64,000 bases of DNA from Bacteroidales bacterium (GCA_017471965.1 JAFURF010000006.1:1-64000); one strand, 5' to 3'. Counted from the first letter of the stretch, positions 41,133 to 50,006 are shown. A program made the numbers and translations. Notes: generated by a model not told the origin, from the letters alone.

Positions 41133-41934
41133 TCCAATCGATGCAAGATACATCGACAATGACGAGACAGCAAGAAAAGTTGCTGCTAAAATCGTTTTCC
41201 ATATCTCTCCAAAATACCAATCTTACGATGATTTTGAAGTAAAAAACAAATACGAGATAGATTTTATTGCCTTGGCAATACTAATGTTCAAAAAAATAGG
41301 AAACACCAAATACTGCACGATTCCGCATCTCAGGGAATTCTTCAAGCAGAACCCTGATGAGGTTCTTGAAGTCCTGCATAAGAACACAACAGGAGAAAAT
41401 AACTTCCTACAGAGACTTCAAATTGAAAATGAGACAGTTAAAAAGTATCTGTGCGAATTTATCGAAAGTATAGGAATATTGCTGACCAGAAGAATCTCAA
41501 TAGTCAATGACTGGATGCTCACAGGTGACGACTTTGACAAGGCAGAAATACCCTATTATCCACCGACAGGATCTACCAGCGAAAGAATCATCGAAGACCT
41601 GTACTCCGACAGGGAGTACTCACCGTTCATCATGCTTGACGACATCTCACAGATGCATCTCAAAACTGGTCAGAATATCATTGAAAAAGTATGCACTCTG
41701 AACATCCAGTGGGACGTACAGGAACTTCTCGGGAAAAAAGTCGAACGTACATCCGACTTGGACAAGATGTTCCCCAAAACAAGAAGCACCCTGGTCGGCA
41801 TCGTCGGAGCCGATTCCCGTCAAAAACCCGAATTCGAAACCAAGTATTGGGAAGAACTCAAGCACAAGGCCACAATAGAATTCACTGCCGCCCTGATTAC
41901 CACGAACGGAATCAAGAACGGCGACCTGGAATGA
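41101..41934 (+). CDS. TraG-derived protein lacking the ATPase core, probably truncated by a TGA
   Basis: 277 residues. RCNPIDARYIDND, then TKYCTIPHLREFFKQNPDEVLEVL and ISIVNDWMLTGDDFDKAEIP correspond to the part of Bacteroidales TraG between the two Walker regions (NPL.., KYCTLPH, SGNDFTLDINNP); neither a P-loop nor the later DExE box is present. The frame stays coding-like beyond the TGA at 41932-41934 for another 25 codons (FRECITNAGGIAHAMIEKM) to a TGA at 42007, suggesting a recent TGG to TGA change. A paralogue lies at 43941. Function unknown; might bind coupling-protein partners. Confidence 0.55.
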   Translation: MKQYRHIKRCNPIDARYIDNDETARKVAAKIVFHISPKYQSYDDFEVKNKYEIDFIALAILMFKKIGNTKYCTIPHLREFFKQNPDEVLEVLHKNTTGENNFLQRLQIENETVKKYLCEFIESIGILLTRRISIVNDWMLTGDDFDKAEIPYYPPTGSTSERIIEDLYSDREYSPFIMLDDISQMHLKTGQNIIEKVCTLNIQWDVQELLGKKVERTSDLDKMFPKTRSTLVGIVGADSRQKPEFETKYWEELKHKATIEFTAALITTNGIKNGDLE

Positions 41935-42051
41935 TTCCGCGAATGTATTACCAACGCAGGAGGAATCGCACATGCCATGATAGAAAAGATGAAAGAAGAA
42001 TCAAATTGAATCCACCATACATCATGAACCGCCTCATAAGACACTCTCAAT

Positions 42052-42182
42052 AAAACAAAGCCCTGCAAAGGCAAGTTTCGCTCCGCTCACCCTGCGGGAG
42101 GACTTGCCCAAGCAGGGCTTTTGTTTTTATTTCTCCCACAAAATCGGGAAGACTACCGTACTTCCCTCTAACTTTTAAAAAT
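42052..42182 (+). promoter_or_regulatory. UNCG double-hairpin leader element, copy 6 of 10
   Basis: Stem AAAACAAAGCCCTGC with GCAGGGCTTTTGTTTT, inner GCAAGT/ACTTGC, conserved CTCACCCTGCGGG (UGCG loop), then GGGAAG/CTTCCC (42146-42166) and CTCTAACTTTTAAAAAT to ATG 42183. Almost identical to copy 7 over about 130 bases. Confidence 0.82.
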
Positions 42183-42638
42183 ATGAAAAAAGGGTATACA
42201 TACGAATATGAAAGGCCGATGATAACTGCTGATATGGTTGTATTTAGATTATCAAAAACAATCGCAGAAATTCTCCTCATCAAAAGGAAGAATGAACCGT
42301 TCAAAGGTTCATGGGCCCTTCCTGGCGGATACATGGACATGGGGGAAACAACAGAATCATGTGCTGTCAGAGAACTCGAGGAAGAGACCAGTATCAACAA
42401 GACCATGATCTCAAAACCCCTATTCTGCGGATACCTTGACCAGCCGGAAAGAGACCCGCGAGGAAGAACCGTGTCGTTTGTCTTCACGGCACATACCTGG
42501 GATGATATACAGGCAAAGGCATCTGACGACGCTGCCGAAATAATGTGGTTCCCAACAGACGCGCTGCCGCAACTTGCTTTCGACCACGAGAAAGCCATAA
42601 AAATGGCAAAAGAACATACGGAATTCATCTTTAAATGA
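42183..42638 (+). CDS. Nudix hydrolase
   Basis: 151 residues. The Nudix box GGYMDMGETTESCAVRELEEET (about residues 48-69) has all consensus residues of GX5EX7REUXEEXGU except the last positions. A WALPGG segment precedes it and a D-P-R-GRTVS motif follows, as in ADP-ribose or NAD-related Nudix enzymes. It hydrolyses a nucleoside diphosphate derivative; the substrate is not evident. First gene after leader element 6. Confidence 0.9.
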   Translation: MKKGYTYEYERPMITADMVVFRLSKTIAEILLIKRKNEPFKGSWALPGGYMDMGETTESCAVRELEEETSINKTMISKPLFCGYLDQPERDPRGRTVSFVFTAHTWDDIQAKASDDAAEIMWFPTDALPQLAFDHEKAIKMAKEHTEFIFK

Positions 42639-42644
42639 TAAAAA

Positions 42645-43088
42645 ATGTTTATACACCTCTTCACAAAAAACGATTTTGACGCAAGAAAAAATCGAAAACT
42701 CAAGACAAAGAAGAAAATTGCAGGAGACTATCTATATGTCGCTTGTAAACTTACAGCCTGGTTCAGATACAAGAGATATGTAATCAGACTCAACTTTGCT
42801 TACTATCTGTTAGGTCTAAACAATGGAGAATACTCCCTAGAAACTAATTTTTCAAAACTATTCGACGGAAAGATATTCAAGGACATATCGACACTCGACA
42901 TCCTTGCAGACCAAATTATCAGAAAATACGGCGAAGGCTTCGACTTCGGCGCAGAACTGATAAGAATTCAAGAAAAATATAAAAACAAGGAAGAAATTCT
43001 GGAATACGGAATGAGAATGAATATTCCATTCGAGCAATTAAAGAAAACGGATGAGAAAGAAATCTATCAAGCACTATATGGAAAATAA
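42645..43088 (+). CDS. Hypothetical protein
   Basis: 147 residues, basic N-terminus (KNDFDARKNRKLKTKKK), helical remainder with NFAYYLLGLNNGEYSL. AT-rich. No family recognised. Confidence 0.58.
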   Translation: MFIHLFTKNDFDARKNRKLKTKKKIAGDYLYVACKLTAWFRYKRYVIRLNFAYYLLGLNNGEYSLETNFSKLFDGKIFKDISTLDILADQIIRKYGEGFDFGAELIRIQEKYKNKEEILEYGMRMNIPFEQLKKTDEKEIYQALYGK

Positions 43089-43092
43089 AGAA

Positions 43093-43602
43093 ATGAGAAA
43101 ATTCAACTTCAAGAGCCAGAACAGAACAAACGAAGAACAATCCCAAAGGCTGCTCGCTCTCGGCCTTAAAAAAGAAACTGCGGATTTTGTAGCAGTCTAC
43201 AGCCTGACTCCTACAGATGTTTATTCATGGTCATTCCATCGTCTTGCGGAACTGCTCCCTGAAGAAGATCGCGGAACGGTCGTACAGAATATTCTTGAAG
43301 AATATCCTTTCGAAAAGCATTATGACGAAATCATAAATGCCATAGAGTATTACATCAGAGAATGCATGATAGATCAAAATTTTCTGAATCTTCCGGAACC
43401 GGAAACAGACAACATTCCCAAATGCAAGGCATGTGGTGGAAAACTTTCACTTGTATCAAGAACCTTCAATTTCAATCCGGATCCGGAGCCGTTTGAATCC
43501 GGACGAGAAGAAGATATCGAACTGAAATACTACACGGCAGAACTTACCGCAATGGTTTGTGTCAACTGCGGCAAAATGACTGAAATAAACCATGAAAAAT
43601 AA
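43093..43602 (+). CDS. Hypothetical protein with zinc ribbon
   Basis: 169 residues from ATG 43093 (MRKFNFKSQNRTNEEQSQ); ATG 43078 would overlap the preceding gene. Helical N-terminal half, then a ribbon CKACGG ... CVNCGK near the C-terminus. Overlaps the next gene by 11 bases. Confidence 0.58.
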   Translation: MRKFNFKSQNRTNEEQSQRLLALGLKKETADFVAVYSLTPTDVYSWSFHRLAELLPEEDRGTVVQNILEEYPFEKHYDEIINAIEYYIRECMIDQNFLNLPEPETDNIPKCKACGGKLSLVSRTFNFNPDPEPFESGREEDIELKYYTAELTAMVCVNCGKMTEINHEK

Positions 43603-43939
43603 CATAGAGGAAAAAATAAAAGAACTCTCAAGAAAACATGACTTGAGATACGAAAAAAAAGAAGAAAGACACGTCTTCTCCATCAATTTCCTTCCGAACG
43701 GCGACTTGATGTGGCATGAAGCAAAACTCATTGTCTGGTACAAGGAAACGCCTGAAGGAAAATACAACTGGTGGAAGGACAATACCTTCGACGACAAACA
43801 TCAGATATCAGGTCCAGGATACCCAGCATATACTCTCTGTCCGCAGACACCTATAGATTCTGAAAGAATCCTAAACATGATTGATAAGAACCTTGCAACA
43901 CTCGAAGAATATAGACGCTATGCAAAAAAATGGTACTAA
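43592..43939 (+). CDS. Hypothetical protein
   Basis: 115 residues, MKNNIEEKIKELSRKHDLRYE, then strands with several Trp (IVWYKETPEGKYNWWKDN). No family recognised. Ends one base before the next ATG. Confidence 0.58.
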   Translation: MKNNIEEKIKELSRKHDLRYEKKEERHVFSINFLPNGDLMWHEAKLIVWYKETPEGKYNWWKDNTFDDKHQISGPGYPAYTLCPQTPIDSERILNMIDKNLATLEEYRRYAKKWY

Positions 43940-43940
43940 T

Positions 43941-44603
43941 ATGAAAAACAATATTGACATCCTTAGATGCAACCCGATCCAAAAGGATAAGCCGTCATTG
44001 GAATATGCCGTAGAAATTGCAGAAAGAATAATGAAAACATTAATATACGATGGTCCAAGAGATGGGACTCAGGAATTCCAACTGGCATACATGGCCGGTT
44101 GCCTGCAATTTCTTGAGCAATACAATCAAGGGAAATTCTTTTCCATTCCGCATCTGATAAGACTGTTGAACCACAACTGGAAAGAAGTCATAGCGGTTAG
44201 CAAGACATATAATTGTCCTGCAATGCCATACGTTGCAATCGAATACAATGGCGAATACTGTGTAAATCTGGCAATAGCAGTCCTAATAACCAATATGATA
44301 AAATATTTCGGAGCATACGAATACTGGCTGTTATCCGGAGACGACACGAAGTTTCCTAAAATCTTCGGGAAATCATGTCCAAAAATCCCAAAGCCAAGTC
44401 CATGGGTAAAAATACCGATACTTGAACTGATCAAGAACATCTATCGGTTCCGAAAAATAAAGTTTCGCGAAATCAAACTAAGAAGAGACCTGACAACAAT
44501 TGAAAGCAAGAAACTAGTAGAAAATTTTCAAAAGATAGACGCCGACATTTCAGAAATCTTCAAACAGAAAGACCATGAGCAGATCACGACATCAGAGACA
44601 TAG
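43941..44603 (+). CDS. TraG-derived protein lacking the ATPase core (second copy)
   Basis: 220 residues. ILRCNPIQKDKPS near the start, KFFSIPHLIRLLNHNWKEVIAV, and YEYWLLSGDDTKFPKI repeat the order of conserved segments of the 41101 protein and of Bacteroidales TraG, with identity concentrated in RCNPI, IPHL and W-L-(T/S)GDD. No Walker A or B motif. The C-terminal 60 residues are basic and unlike the first copy. Likely paralogues derived from a coupling protein. Overlaps the next gene by 29 bases. Confidence 0.5.
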   Translation: MKNNIDILRCNPIQKDKPSLEYAVEIAERIMKTLIYDGPRDGTQEFQLAYMAGCLQFLEQYNQGKFFSIPHLIRLLNHNWKEVIAVSKTYNCPAMPYVAIEYNGEYCVNLAIAVLITNMIKYFGAYEYWLLSGDDTKFPKIFGKSCPKIPKPSPWVKIPILELIKNIYRFRKIKFREIKLRRDLTTIESKKLVENFQKIDADISEIFKQKDHEQITTSET

Positions 44604-44856
44604 CACAGGCGACCTGATGGACTATTCGCAAACCTACTACAAACTTACAGAAAAAGGGCTGCCATGCCCTTTCCATCTCAAGTTCAAGTGGCGACACCGA
44701 AAGTTACGCCCCTACGGATTGAAACCCTTTACCGGATACGGAGGAGAAACATACTCGAGAAAATTCAGGATGGAATATCTGGAACCGGTAATCGACAAAA
44801 GTTCAGAAAGACGCCGAATAAAAATGAAACTCAAAAAATTCCAACATGAAGAATAA
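44575..44856 (+). CDS. Small basic hypothetical protein
   Basis: 93 residues, very rich in Arg, Lys and Tyr (KFKWRHRKLRPYGLKPF). Perhaps nucleic-acid binding. Overlaps both neighbours. Confidence 0.55.
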   Translation: MSRSRHQRHSTGDLMDYSQTYYKLTEKGLPCPFHLKFKWRHRKLRPYGLKPFTGYGGETYSRKFRMEYLEPVIDKSSERRRIKMKLKKFQHEE

Positions 44857-45139
44857 ACTGACATTCTACCTGATCACTCTTGTGATATACCTTGCATGGA
44901 TGGCCGGTATTATCATCGCTCAGCAAAAAGGATTGCAAGAGATGATGCTCACCATCCTTTTCCTGGTAATCTATCTGCATATCGGAATAAATGTATTCGA
45001 CAGACTTCATTTCAGATATTACGAAGGCCTACACAAGGACTCGGTCTCAGATTCCTGGTTCAACATACTGATGTGCTGGCTCGCTTGGCCAGCGGCCATC
45101 ATCAACTTCATAATGTACAAAAAGAAAAAAGACAAATAG
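44846..45139 (+). CDS. Small membrane protein
   Basis: 97 residues with three hydrophobic segments (about 6-25, 34-50 and 72-90) and a KKKKDK tail, so an inner-membrane protein. No family recognised; two bases before the next ATG. Confidence 0.65.
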   Translation: MKNKLTFYLITLVIYLAWMAGIIIAQQKGLQEMMLTILFLVIYLHIGINVFDRLHFRYYEGLHKDSVSDSWFNILMCWLAWPAAIINFIMYKKKKDK

Positions 45140-45141
45140 CC

Positions 45142-45408
45142 ATGCCGACAACAAAGGAAAGCATCAGAAAGAAGGTCATCGAAATGCTTGATGACAACAG
45201 AAAGACCATGGAGAAGAAACTGGATGCGCTTCTCGAAAGCGGTCACATAGACTTCGAAAACACTGAAGATAACTACCGCCTTCCGAAAATGATCGTCTGC
45301 GCCCTCGCAAGGGAAACAGAATACCAGTTCACCCCTCCGGGAAAGACAAGAGCCGATGACAGAGCCATCGACATGCTGCACATAAGAATGAACATCCCTC
45401 AGTTCTGA
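45142..45408 (+). CDS. Small hypothetical protein
   Basis: 88 residues from ATG 45142 (MPTTKESIRKKVIEMLDDNRKTMEKKLDALL trimmed here to its helical opening). Helical N-terminus and strand-rich end. The longer frame upstream overlaps the membrane protein and is rejected. Confidence 0.6.
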   Translation: MPTTKESIRKKVIEMLDDNRKTMEKKLDALLESGHIDFENTEDNYRLPKMIVCALARETEYQFTPPGKTRADDRAIDMLHIRMNIPQF

Positions 45409-45428
45409 AACTTTGAAACGTAGCACAA

Positions 45429-45725
45429 ATGCTTCAGGAGAAATACACTGACACGATATCCGATACCGAAATAGGAGTACGTATGAACGGAGCGGATCAT
45501 GAAAAGGTCCGCGAGTGCTGGGTGACATCCCTGCCGTATGACATGAACGGAAAAGACCTTAAGGCAATCTGCAAGAGATACTGTGCTTCAAGGAAGATGA
45601 AGTTCATCTCAGGAAGGATGTCACAGCCTTACGAGATGCATGGCTGGCAGCACAGTCCCATGTATGTCTTCAAGGCCGAATGCACAAAGAAGACAAGTCG
45701 ACTGATATATGAATTCGGTAACTGA
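45429..45725 (+). CDS. Small hypothetical protein
   Basis: 98 residues, MLQEKYTDTISDTEIGVRMNG, mixed alpha/beta with a basic middle. No family recognised. Confidence 0.58.
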   Translation: MLQEKYTDTISDTEIGVRMNGADHEKVRECWVTSLPYDMNGKDLKAICKRYCASRKMKFISGRMSQPYEMHGWQHSPMYVFKAECTKKTSRLIYEFGN

Positions 45726-45732
45726 ACAATAT

Positions 45733-46197
45733 ATGAACAAAACCAAAACAGAACAGTTCCTTTTCAGAGGAAAAGAATTTGAAACGGGCGCCTGGATATA
45801 TGGAAGCCTGTTCGACCACAAGGGGCATTACCCTGAAATCATATCCATGTATCTCGACAAGGACGGCAAGGTCGCATACAGGCGGACATGCGTTCAGCCG
45901 GAAACTGTAAGCATCTGGACAGGACTTACCGACTGCAAAGGCGTAAAGGTCTTTTCCGGAGATATCCTGACGGTCAGGATATGTCGATACAGGAACCCTG
46001 ACGGCGAAGAGGGATGGGAAACCGAATACGAAACCAAGGTCGGCGACCTGTCATCAGCCTTCACCGTCAGTCTTCCCGAAGACTGCGGCTATGAATTCGA
46101 CGCCACATCCGTAGTCTGGCTGGAAGAACATGCCTATGCCGAATTCGAGATAGAAGTCACGGGCAACATATACGACAACCCCGAAATGAAAGACTGA
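45733..46197 (+). CDS. YopX-family protein (second copy)
   Basis: 154 residues. Opening FLFRGKEFETGAWIYGSLFD, QPETVSIWTGLTDCKGVKVFSGDIL and closing EFEIEVTGNIYDNPEM fit the YopX layout better than the first copy at 15889. ATG 45733 lies after the preceding stop; an earlier start would overlap it. Function unknown. Confidence 0.78.
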   Translation: MNKTKTEQFLFRGKEFETGAWIYGSLFDHKGHYPEIISMYLDKDGKVAYRRTCVQPETVSIWTGLTDCKGVKVFSGDILTVRICRYRNPDGEEGWETEYETKVGDLSSAFTVSLPEDCGYEFDATSVVWLEEHAYAEFEIEVTGNIYDNPEMKD

Positions 46198-46508
46198 TGA
46201 CCAGAAAGGAATACATCGCAGCCCTCAAGAACCTCAGGGCGGAAGAAAAAAGACTCAAACAGGAATACATCCGTACGAATGCCCCGTTCCCGCCAGGAAC
46301 AAAGGTCAAGATCATCCGACCTTCATATGTGAACAAGCAGACAGGGGAGCACATTCCCGAAAGACATATAACGGCATACGTCAAGGACTATACCGTCGAC
46401 TTCCTTACACATAAGATTACCCCGAATCTTCTGCAAGAATACAACGGACGTCCAAGCGGATTCAAGGAAAGGACATACACATACAACAAAATCGTGATCT
46501 ATGAATAA
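46197..46508 (+). CDS. Small hypothetical protein
   Basis: 103 residues, helical basic start (MTRKEYIAALKNLRAEEKRLKQ) then an SH3-like part (PPGTKVKIIRPSYV). Its ATG overlaps the YopX stop. Last gene before leader element 7. Confidence 0.6.
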   Translation: MTRKEYIAALKNLRAEEKRLKQEYIRTNAPFPPGTKVKIIRPSYVNKQTGEHIPERHITAYVKDYTVDFLTHKITPNLLQEYNGRPSGFKERTYTYNKIVIYE

Positions 46509-46528
46509 TCTCAAAAAGCATTTCCAGT

Positions 46529-46659
46529 AAAACAAAGCCCTGCAAAGGCAAGTTTCGCTCCGCTCACCCTGCGGGAGGACTTGCCCAAGCAGGGCTTTTG
46601 TTTTTACCTCTCACTCAGAATCGGGAAGACTTCCGTACTTCCCTCTAACTTTTAAAAAT
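46529..46659 (+). promoter_or_regulatory. UNCG double-hairpin leader element, copy 7 of 10
   Basis: Nearly the same sequence as copy 6 (AAAACAAAGCCCTGC stem, CTCACCCTGCGGG tip, GGGAAG/CTTCCC at 46623-46643, CTCTAACTTTTAAAAAT spacer), leading to ATG 46660. Indicates recent duplication or gene conversion of a leader. Confidence 0.82.
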
Positions 46660-47037
46660 ATGAAAAATAAGATTTTATATCATAGAACAAAATGGGATAA
46701 CGCCCAACAGATTCTTTCAGAAGGCTTTCGAGTTAAAACAGAAGGCCACAGAATAGAATCTGGAGCAGGGGTTTATTGTGTGACCTCATTAGAGGATGCC
46801 AATAGGCCATATAATAAGAAACACTATGGCAACACTATTATTGCCATAGAGGTTTCAAATGACCTGCTTTGGGAATATGGCTCCAAAGTAGAGTTTATGA
46901 ACCGTTCCAAAAAAGGAGATAAACATGGAAACCGAATTTATCCGTCCGTAACAACGGGAACGGTAGCGGTTCTCTATAACATAGAGGCCATACTCTCAAT
47001 CAAGATTTCTCGAGATAATGGGAAAACTTGGTTATAG
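46660..47037 (+). CDS. Hypothetical protein, possibly ADP-ribosyltransferase-like
   Basis: 125 residues. LYHRTKWDNAQQILSEGFRV followed by SGAGVYCVTSLEDA recalls the H-T..A..I...GF / GVY opening of ART-fold and DUF3990-like proteins, but a catalytic Glu motif is not clear. Codon use is more AT-rich than neighbours. Placed right after leader element 7. Confidence 0.5.
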   Translation: MKNKILYHRTKWDNAQQILSEGFRVKTEGHRIESGAGVYCVTSLEDANRPYNKKHYGNTIIAIEVSNDLLWEYGSKVEFMNRSKKGDKHGNRIYPSVTTGTVAVLYNIEAILSIKISRDNGKTWL

Positions 47038-47104
47038 GACGCTATTCCTTTGACTTCAGGGTAGAAGTCCCAGTAAAATCTTAAACATTCTAACAAGCAA
47101 AAAT

Positions 47105-47764
47105 ATGAAAAATATAAACCCAACCACCCGCGCGGCTCTGAAGATTCTCGACGCTGCAATAGAGATGATGAAAGAAGCATCATCACCTCAGGACACAAAA
47201 GTCCTCGAAATCCTCCGCAATGCAAAGACCAATGCGGAAACTGTCTGCAGAGAAAATATTCCTACCAAACGTGCACAAGAAAAGATCTACACCGACGGGG
47301 CATGTTCGGGAAACCCTGGCCCGGGTGGATGGGGTCTTGTCCGTATCATGAACGGTAACGAAGACGATATCCAGAAACAAAGTTCAGGATACCGTCTTAC
47401 AACAAACAACAGAATGGAGGTCATGGCTGCCATCGACGCAGTTAACCTGTACCGTTCACAACCTACGGACATAGAAATAATCAGTGACTCGAAATACGTC
47501 ACTGACGCCATCAACAAGGGATGGCTTACATCATGGAACGCCAAAGGCTTTGCCAAGACAGCCAACCCTGACCTATGGGAAAAACTGACGGAAGCCATAA
47601 GCAAGGCAAAAATGAGCGGCCATACAGTAAAATTCACCTGGATAAAGGGTCATGCAGGCAATCAATACAACGAGATGGCCGACAGCCTTGCAGTAAAGGC
47701 CTCCATGGACACAGAAAACCAACTAATAGATAAGATATACGAAGTTCAAGAATCATATCGATGA
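47105..47764 (+). CDS. rnhA: Ribonuclease HI with N-terminal extension
   Basis: 219 residues. Residues about 60-205 form RNase HI: TDGACSGNPGPGGWG (Asp), NRMEVMAAI (Glu), SDSKYVTDAI (Asp) and KGHAGNQYNEMAD (His and Asp), so all catalytic residues are there. About 55 helical residues precede the domain in place of the usual hybrid-binding module. It removes RNA from RNA-DNA hybrids, for example primers at the plasmid origin. Overlaps the next gene by four bases. Confidence 0.93.
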   Translation: MKNINPTTRAALKILDAAIEMMKEASSPQDTKVLEILRNAKTNAETVCRENIPTKRAQEKIYTDGACSGNPGPGGWGLVRIMNGNEDDIQKQSSGYRLTTNNRMEVMAAIDAVNLYRSQPTDIEIISDSKYVTDAINKGWLTSWNAKGFAKTANPDLWEKLTEAISKAKMSGHTVKFTWIKGHAGNQYNEMADSLAVKASMDTENQLIDKIYEVQESYR

Positions 47765-48198
47765 GACACAGATATATAACCAATGGAACAGCCCAAGGTT
47801 CCAAACAGATAAACTGTTACCGACTAATATCCAAAAACAAGTATTCAAATAGTTTCATCCGTGTCAACATACCGGATGACCTTGTCCTGAATACGTGTAA
47901 AGGAGACGGTTATAATACCACAGAAGATACAAGAACTCTTGAAGAACTTGGATATGACTGTTTCATCCTCGTAAACGGAAAATGGCGAAAAGCGAATTTC
48001 CTCAAAAAACATCAGCCACATGAATGGTACAGAGTACTTGAGAAGTATGGCCTTCGCAGCACTCTTAATGGGTACCTTTCTAAAGAAAGATACCAAACCT
48101 ACGACTGGTCAGAAAAACAGGCACCGTTACCATCATTCTCAAAGGACCTCATCGGTCCTGAACTGGTCATCATCTCAGGAAAAATACAGAATGTCTAA
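47761..48198 (+). CDS. Hypothetical protein
   Basis: 145 residues, MRHRYITNGTAQGSKQINCYR. No motif recognised; coupled to rnhA by ATGA. Confidence 0.58.
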   Translation: MRHRYITNGTAQGSKQINCYRLISKNKYSNSFIRVNIPDDLVLNTCKGDGYNTTEDTRTLEELGYDCFILVNGKWRKANFLKKHQPHEWYRVLEKYGLRSTLNGYLSKERYQTYDWSEKQAPLPSFSKDLIGPELVIISGKIQNV

Positions 48199-48207
48199 AA
48201 CATACTT

Positions 48208-48633
48208 ATGGAAACAATAAAAGAAATCGACAGACTCACCACCATCCTCACCAACGAACTCAGGGCAGTCTGTTACAAGGGACCTTCAGGTATCCGCTGG
48301 CACGACATCGGTCTGAAGGATAAGTTCAAGACAGCAATGAATTATGTCCTGATGCACTATACGAATGTAGAACTTCGTGAAGTGTCCTCAATGCTCAGTT
48401 CCCATGGCACGTCCGGTAATGTCGCCAATACTAACGAGAACTGGGCGATCAAGGCGACAATACGCGACAAGGAATGCATGTTCAAAGGGAACTGGAGTCA
48501 ACTCGGCGGAGCCAGCGTGACCATTAACGAAACACAGTTCCTGTCGTACAAAGACAACTACGGCATCCAGCAACTTGTTGTCTATGCTGAAGGATTGACA
48601 GAATTAAACATATTGTTAAATGAAACCAAATGA
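48208..48633 (+). CDS. Hypothetical protein
   Basis: 141 residues, helical start (IKEIDRLTTILTNELRAVC) and strand-rich end. Overlaps the next gene by 14 bases. No family recognised. Confidence 0.58.
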   Translation: METIKEIDRLTTILTNELRAVCYKGPSGIRWHDIGLKDKFKTAMNYVLMHYTNVELREVSSMLSSHGTSGNVANTNENWAIKATIRDKECMFKGNWSQLGGASVTINETQFLSYKDNYGIQQLVVYAEGLTELNILLNETK

Positions 48634-49501
48634 AACAGTCATCTATGCATTCCCGATAGACATGCATAGAAACATCAGCGACAATGAACTTGTCGCCGCT
48701 TATGAAAACAACGTAACAGTCGGCGGTCTTCCCATCCTCAGGATGACTCCGGAGGAATTTGCGGAGAAGATCAATGACGATATGTTCAACGACCAGGAGT
48801 ACTATGTCAGAGCCATAACTGCTCCAGAAGAGCCGTTCTGCATGCAGGAAAACCGTCTCAGGCAAGACATAATCTCAGAGATAATCAGGACACTGAAGAA
48901 AGAGAACATGGAATCCATGACCTTCAGCAGGAATTCGGAAGACTTCACGGAAATAGTCTGGTTCGACAGGCATGACTTCGCGAACAATTCAAGGATTGAC
49001 CGGATAAAGATATGCGGAACGGAACTGGAGATCGTCACGGATGAAGGCGTCAGCCTCTTTACACACAACGACTACGGTGCCTACAACATCAGTACCCTGA
49101 ACGGCATCCTTGACAATGTCGTCTCCGTTATAAAAGACCATTTCACGGCGAAGGCTATATCGGCTGTAGGCGCCTTCCTTCACGAAAGGGGAGTCAAAAC
49201 GGTCCACTTCGAAAAAGGCAGTTACGATCTTGACACCTCCATGCCGCACCTCTTCATTGAAGGGGAGCGCCAGAAACTGAAATGGATCCGCATAGACAAG
49301 GAAGGTGCGGTCATAGAGGTCGGAACAGAAACAGCCGACCATCAGTTCGACATCCGCGAAGAAAAAGATGCCTCACTTGCCTTCGTCGAAAATTCGCTCC
49401 GTGAAATGGGACTGGAAGATGTCCTTGAAGAGGCTTACAGCATCGTCCAGGACCATAAGGACGAACCGTTTGACTATTTTCTACAAAAACAAATAAAATA
49501 A
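48620..49501 (+). CDS. Hypothetical protein
   Basis: 293 residues beginning MKPNETVIYAFPIDMHRNISDN. The first 75 residues look like a separate small domain; the rest is alpha/beta with acidic ends. No family recognised. Confidence 0.6.
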   Translation: MKPNETVIYAFPIDMHRNISDNELVAAYENNVTVGGLPILRMTPEEFAEKINDDMFNDQEYYVRAITAPEEPFCMQENRLRQDIISEIIRTLKKENMESMTFSRNSEDFTEIVWFDRHDFANNSRIDRIKICGTELEIVTDEGVSLFTHNDYGAYNISTLNGILDNVVSVIKDHFTAKAISAVGAFLHERGVKTVHFEKGSYDLDTSMPHLFIEGERQKLKWIRIDKEGAVIEVGTETADHQFDIREEKDASLAFVENSLREMGLEDVLEEAYSIVQDHKDEPFDYFLQKQIK

Positions 49502-49508
49502 AAGCATC

Positions 49509-49730
49509 ATGTACTGGACACTTGAAATGGCAAGCCATCTGGACGACGCTCCGTGGCCTGCGACCAAACAGGAACTGATCGACTATGCAAAGCGCACATG
49601 CGCTCCGATGTCGGTAGTCGAGAACCTTGAAGAAATCGAAGATGATGAAGAGGTCTTCGAATGTATGGAAGACATATGGCCGGACTATCCAACGGCAGAC
49701 GACTTCATGTGGAACGAAGAAGAATACTAG
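49509..49730 (+). CDS. DUF2795-family protein
   Basis: 73 residues, MYWTLEMASHLDDAPWPATK then ELIDYAKRTCAPMSVVENL and DIWPDYPTADDFMWNEEEY. This matches the DUF2795 family in length and in the APWPATK-ELIDYA and IWPDYP-DDF motifs. The family is a small helical protein widespread in bacteria, without a known function. Confidence 0.85.
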   Translation: MYWTLEMASHLDDAPWPATKQELIDYAKRTCAPMSVVENLEEIEDDEEVFECMEDIWPDYPTADDFMWNEEEY

Positions 49731-49733
49731 GAT

Positions 49734-49907
49734 ATGGCACAGAAGAAATACATGGTGCATGTCGAAGATGACCACATCTGCACCCAATTTGAAATCAAGG
49801 CGTCATCTGCCGCTGAAGCCAGACTGAAGGCCAGAGAAAAATTCATCCTTGCATTCTACAACATCAGAAAGGTGAAGGCAACAGTCACAAATACAGAAAA
49901 CTGTTAA
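49734..49907 (+). CDS. Small hypothetical protein
   Basis: 57 residues, MAQKKYMVHVEDDHICTQFEI followed by a helix (SAAEARLKAREKFI): the same strand-helix layout as the 18008 and 18605 proteins. Three bases after the DUF2795 gene. Confidence 0.58.
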   Translation: MAQKKYMVHVEDDHICTQFEIKASSAAEARLKAREKFILAFYNIRKVKATVTNTENC

Positions 49908-49911
49908 TCAC

Positions 49912-49995
49912 ATGTTCAACTACATCAGAAAACTCTTCAGAAGAAGGATGCTGAAAAAGATCATCAAGAATGACTTCCTTCCTTTTCTGAGATAA
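49912..49995 (+). CDS. Very small cationic peptide
   Basis: 27 residues (MFNYIRKLFRRRMLKKIIKN..), amphipathic and strongly basic, starting four bases after the preceding stop and ending eleven before the next start. Position and spacing favour a real gene; similar basic peptides can be membrane active. Confidence 0.4.
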   Translation: MFNYIRKLFRRRMLKKIIKNDFLPFLR

Positions 49996-50006
49996 CATCT
50001 ACAATC

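Noticed and set aside
39512..41934. Stop-codon reassignment as an explanation for the two interrupted genes
   Set aside because: The two stops differ (TAA and TGA) and all three stop codons end many clear genes in the window, so ordinary nonsense mutations are simpler.
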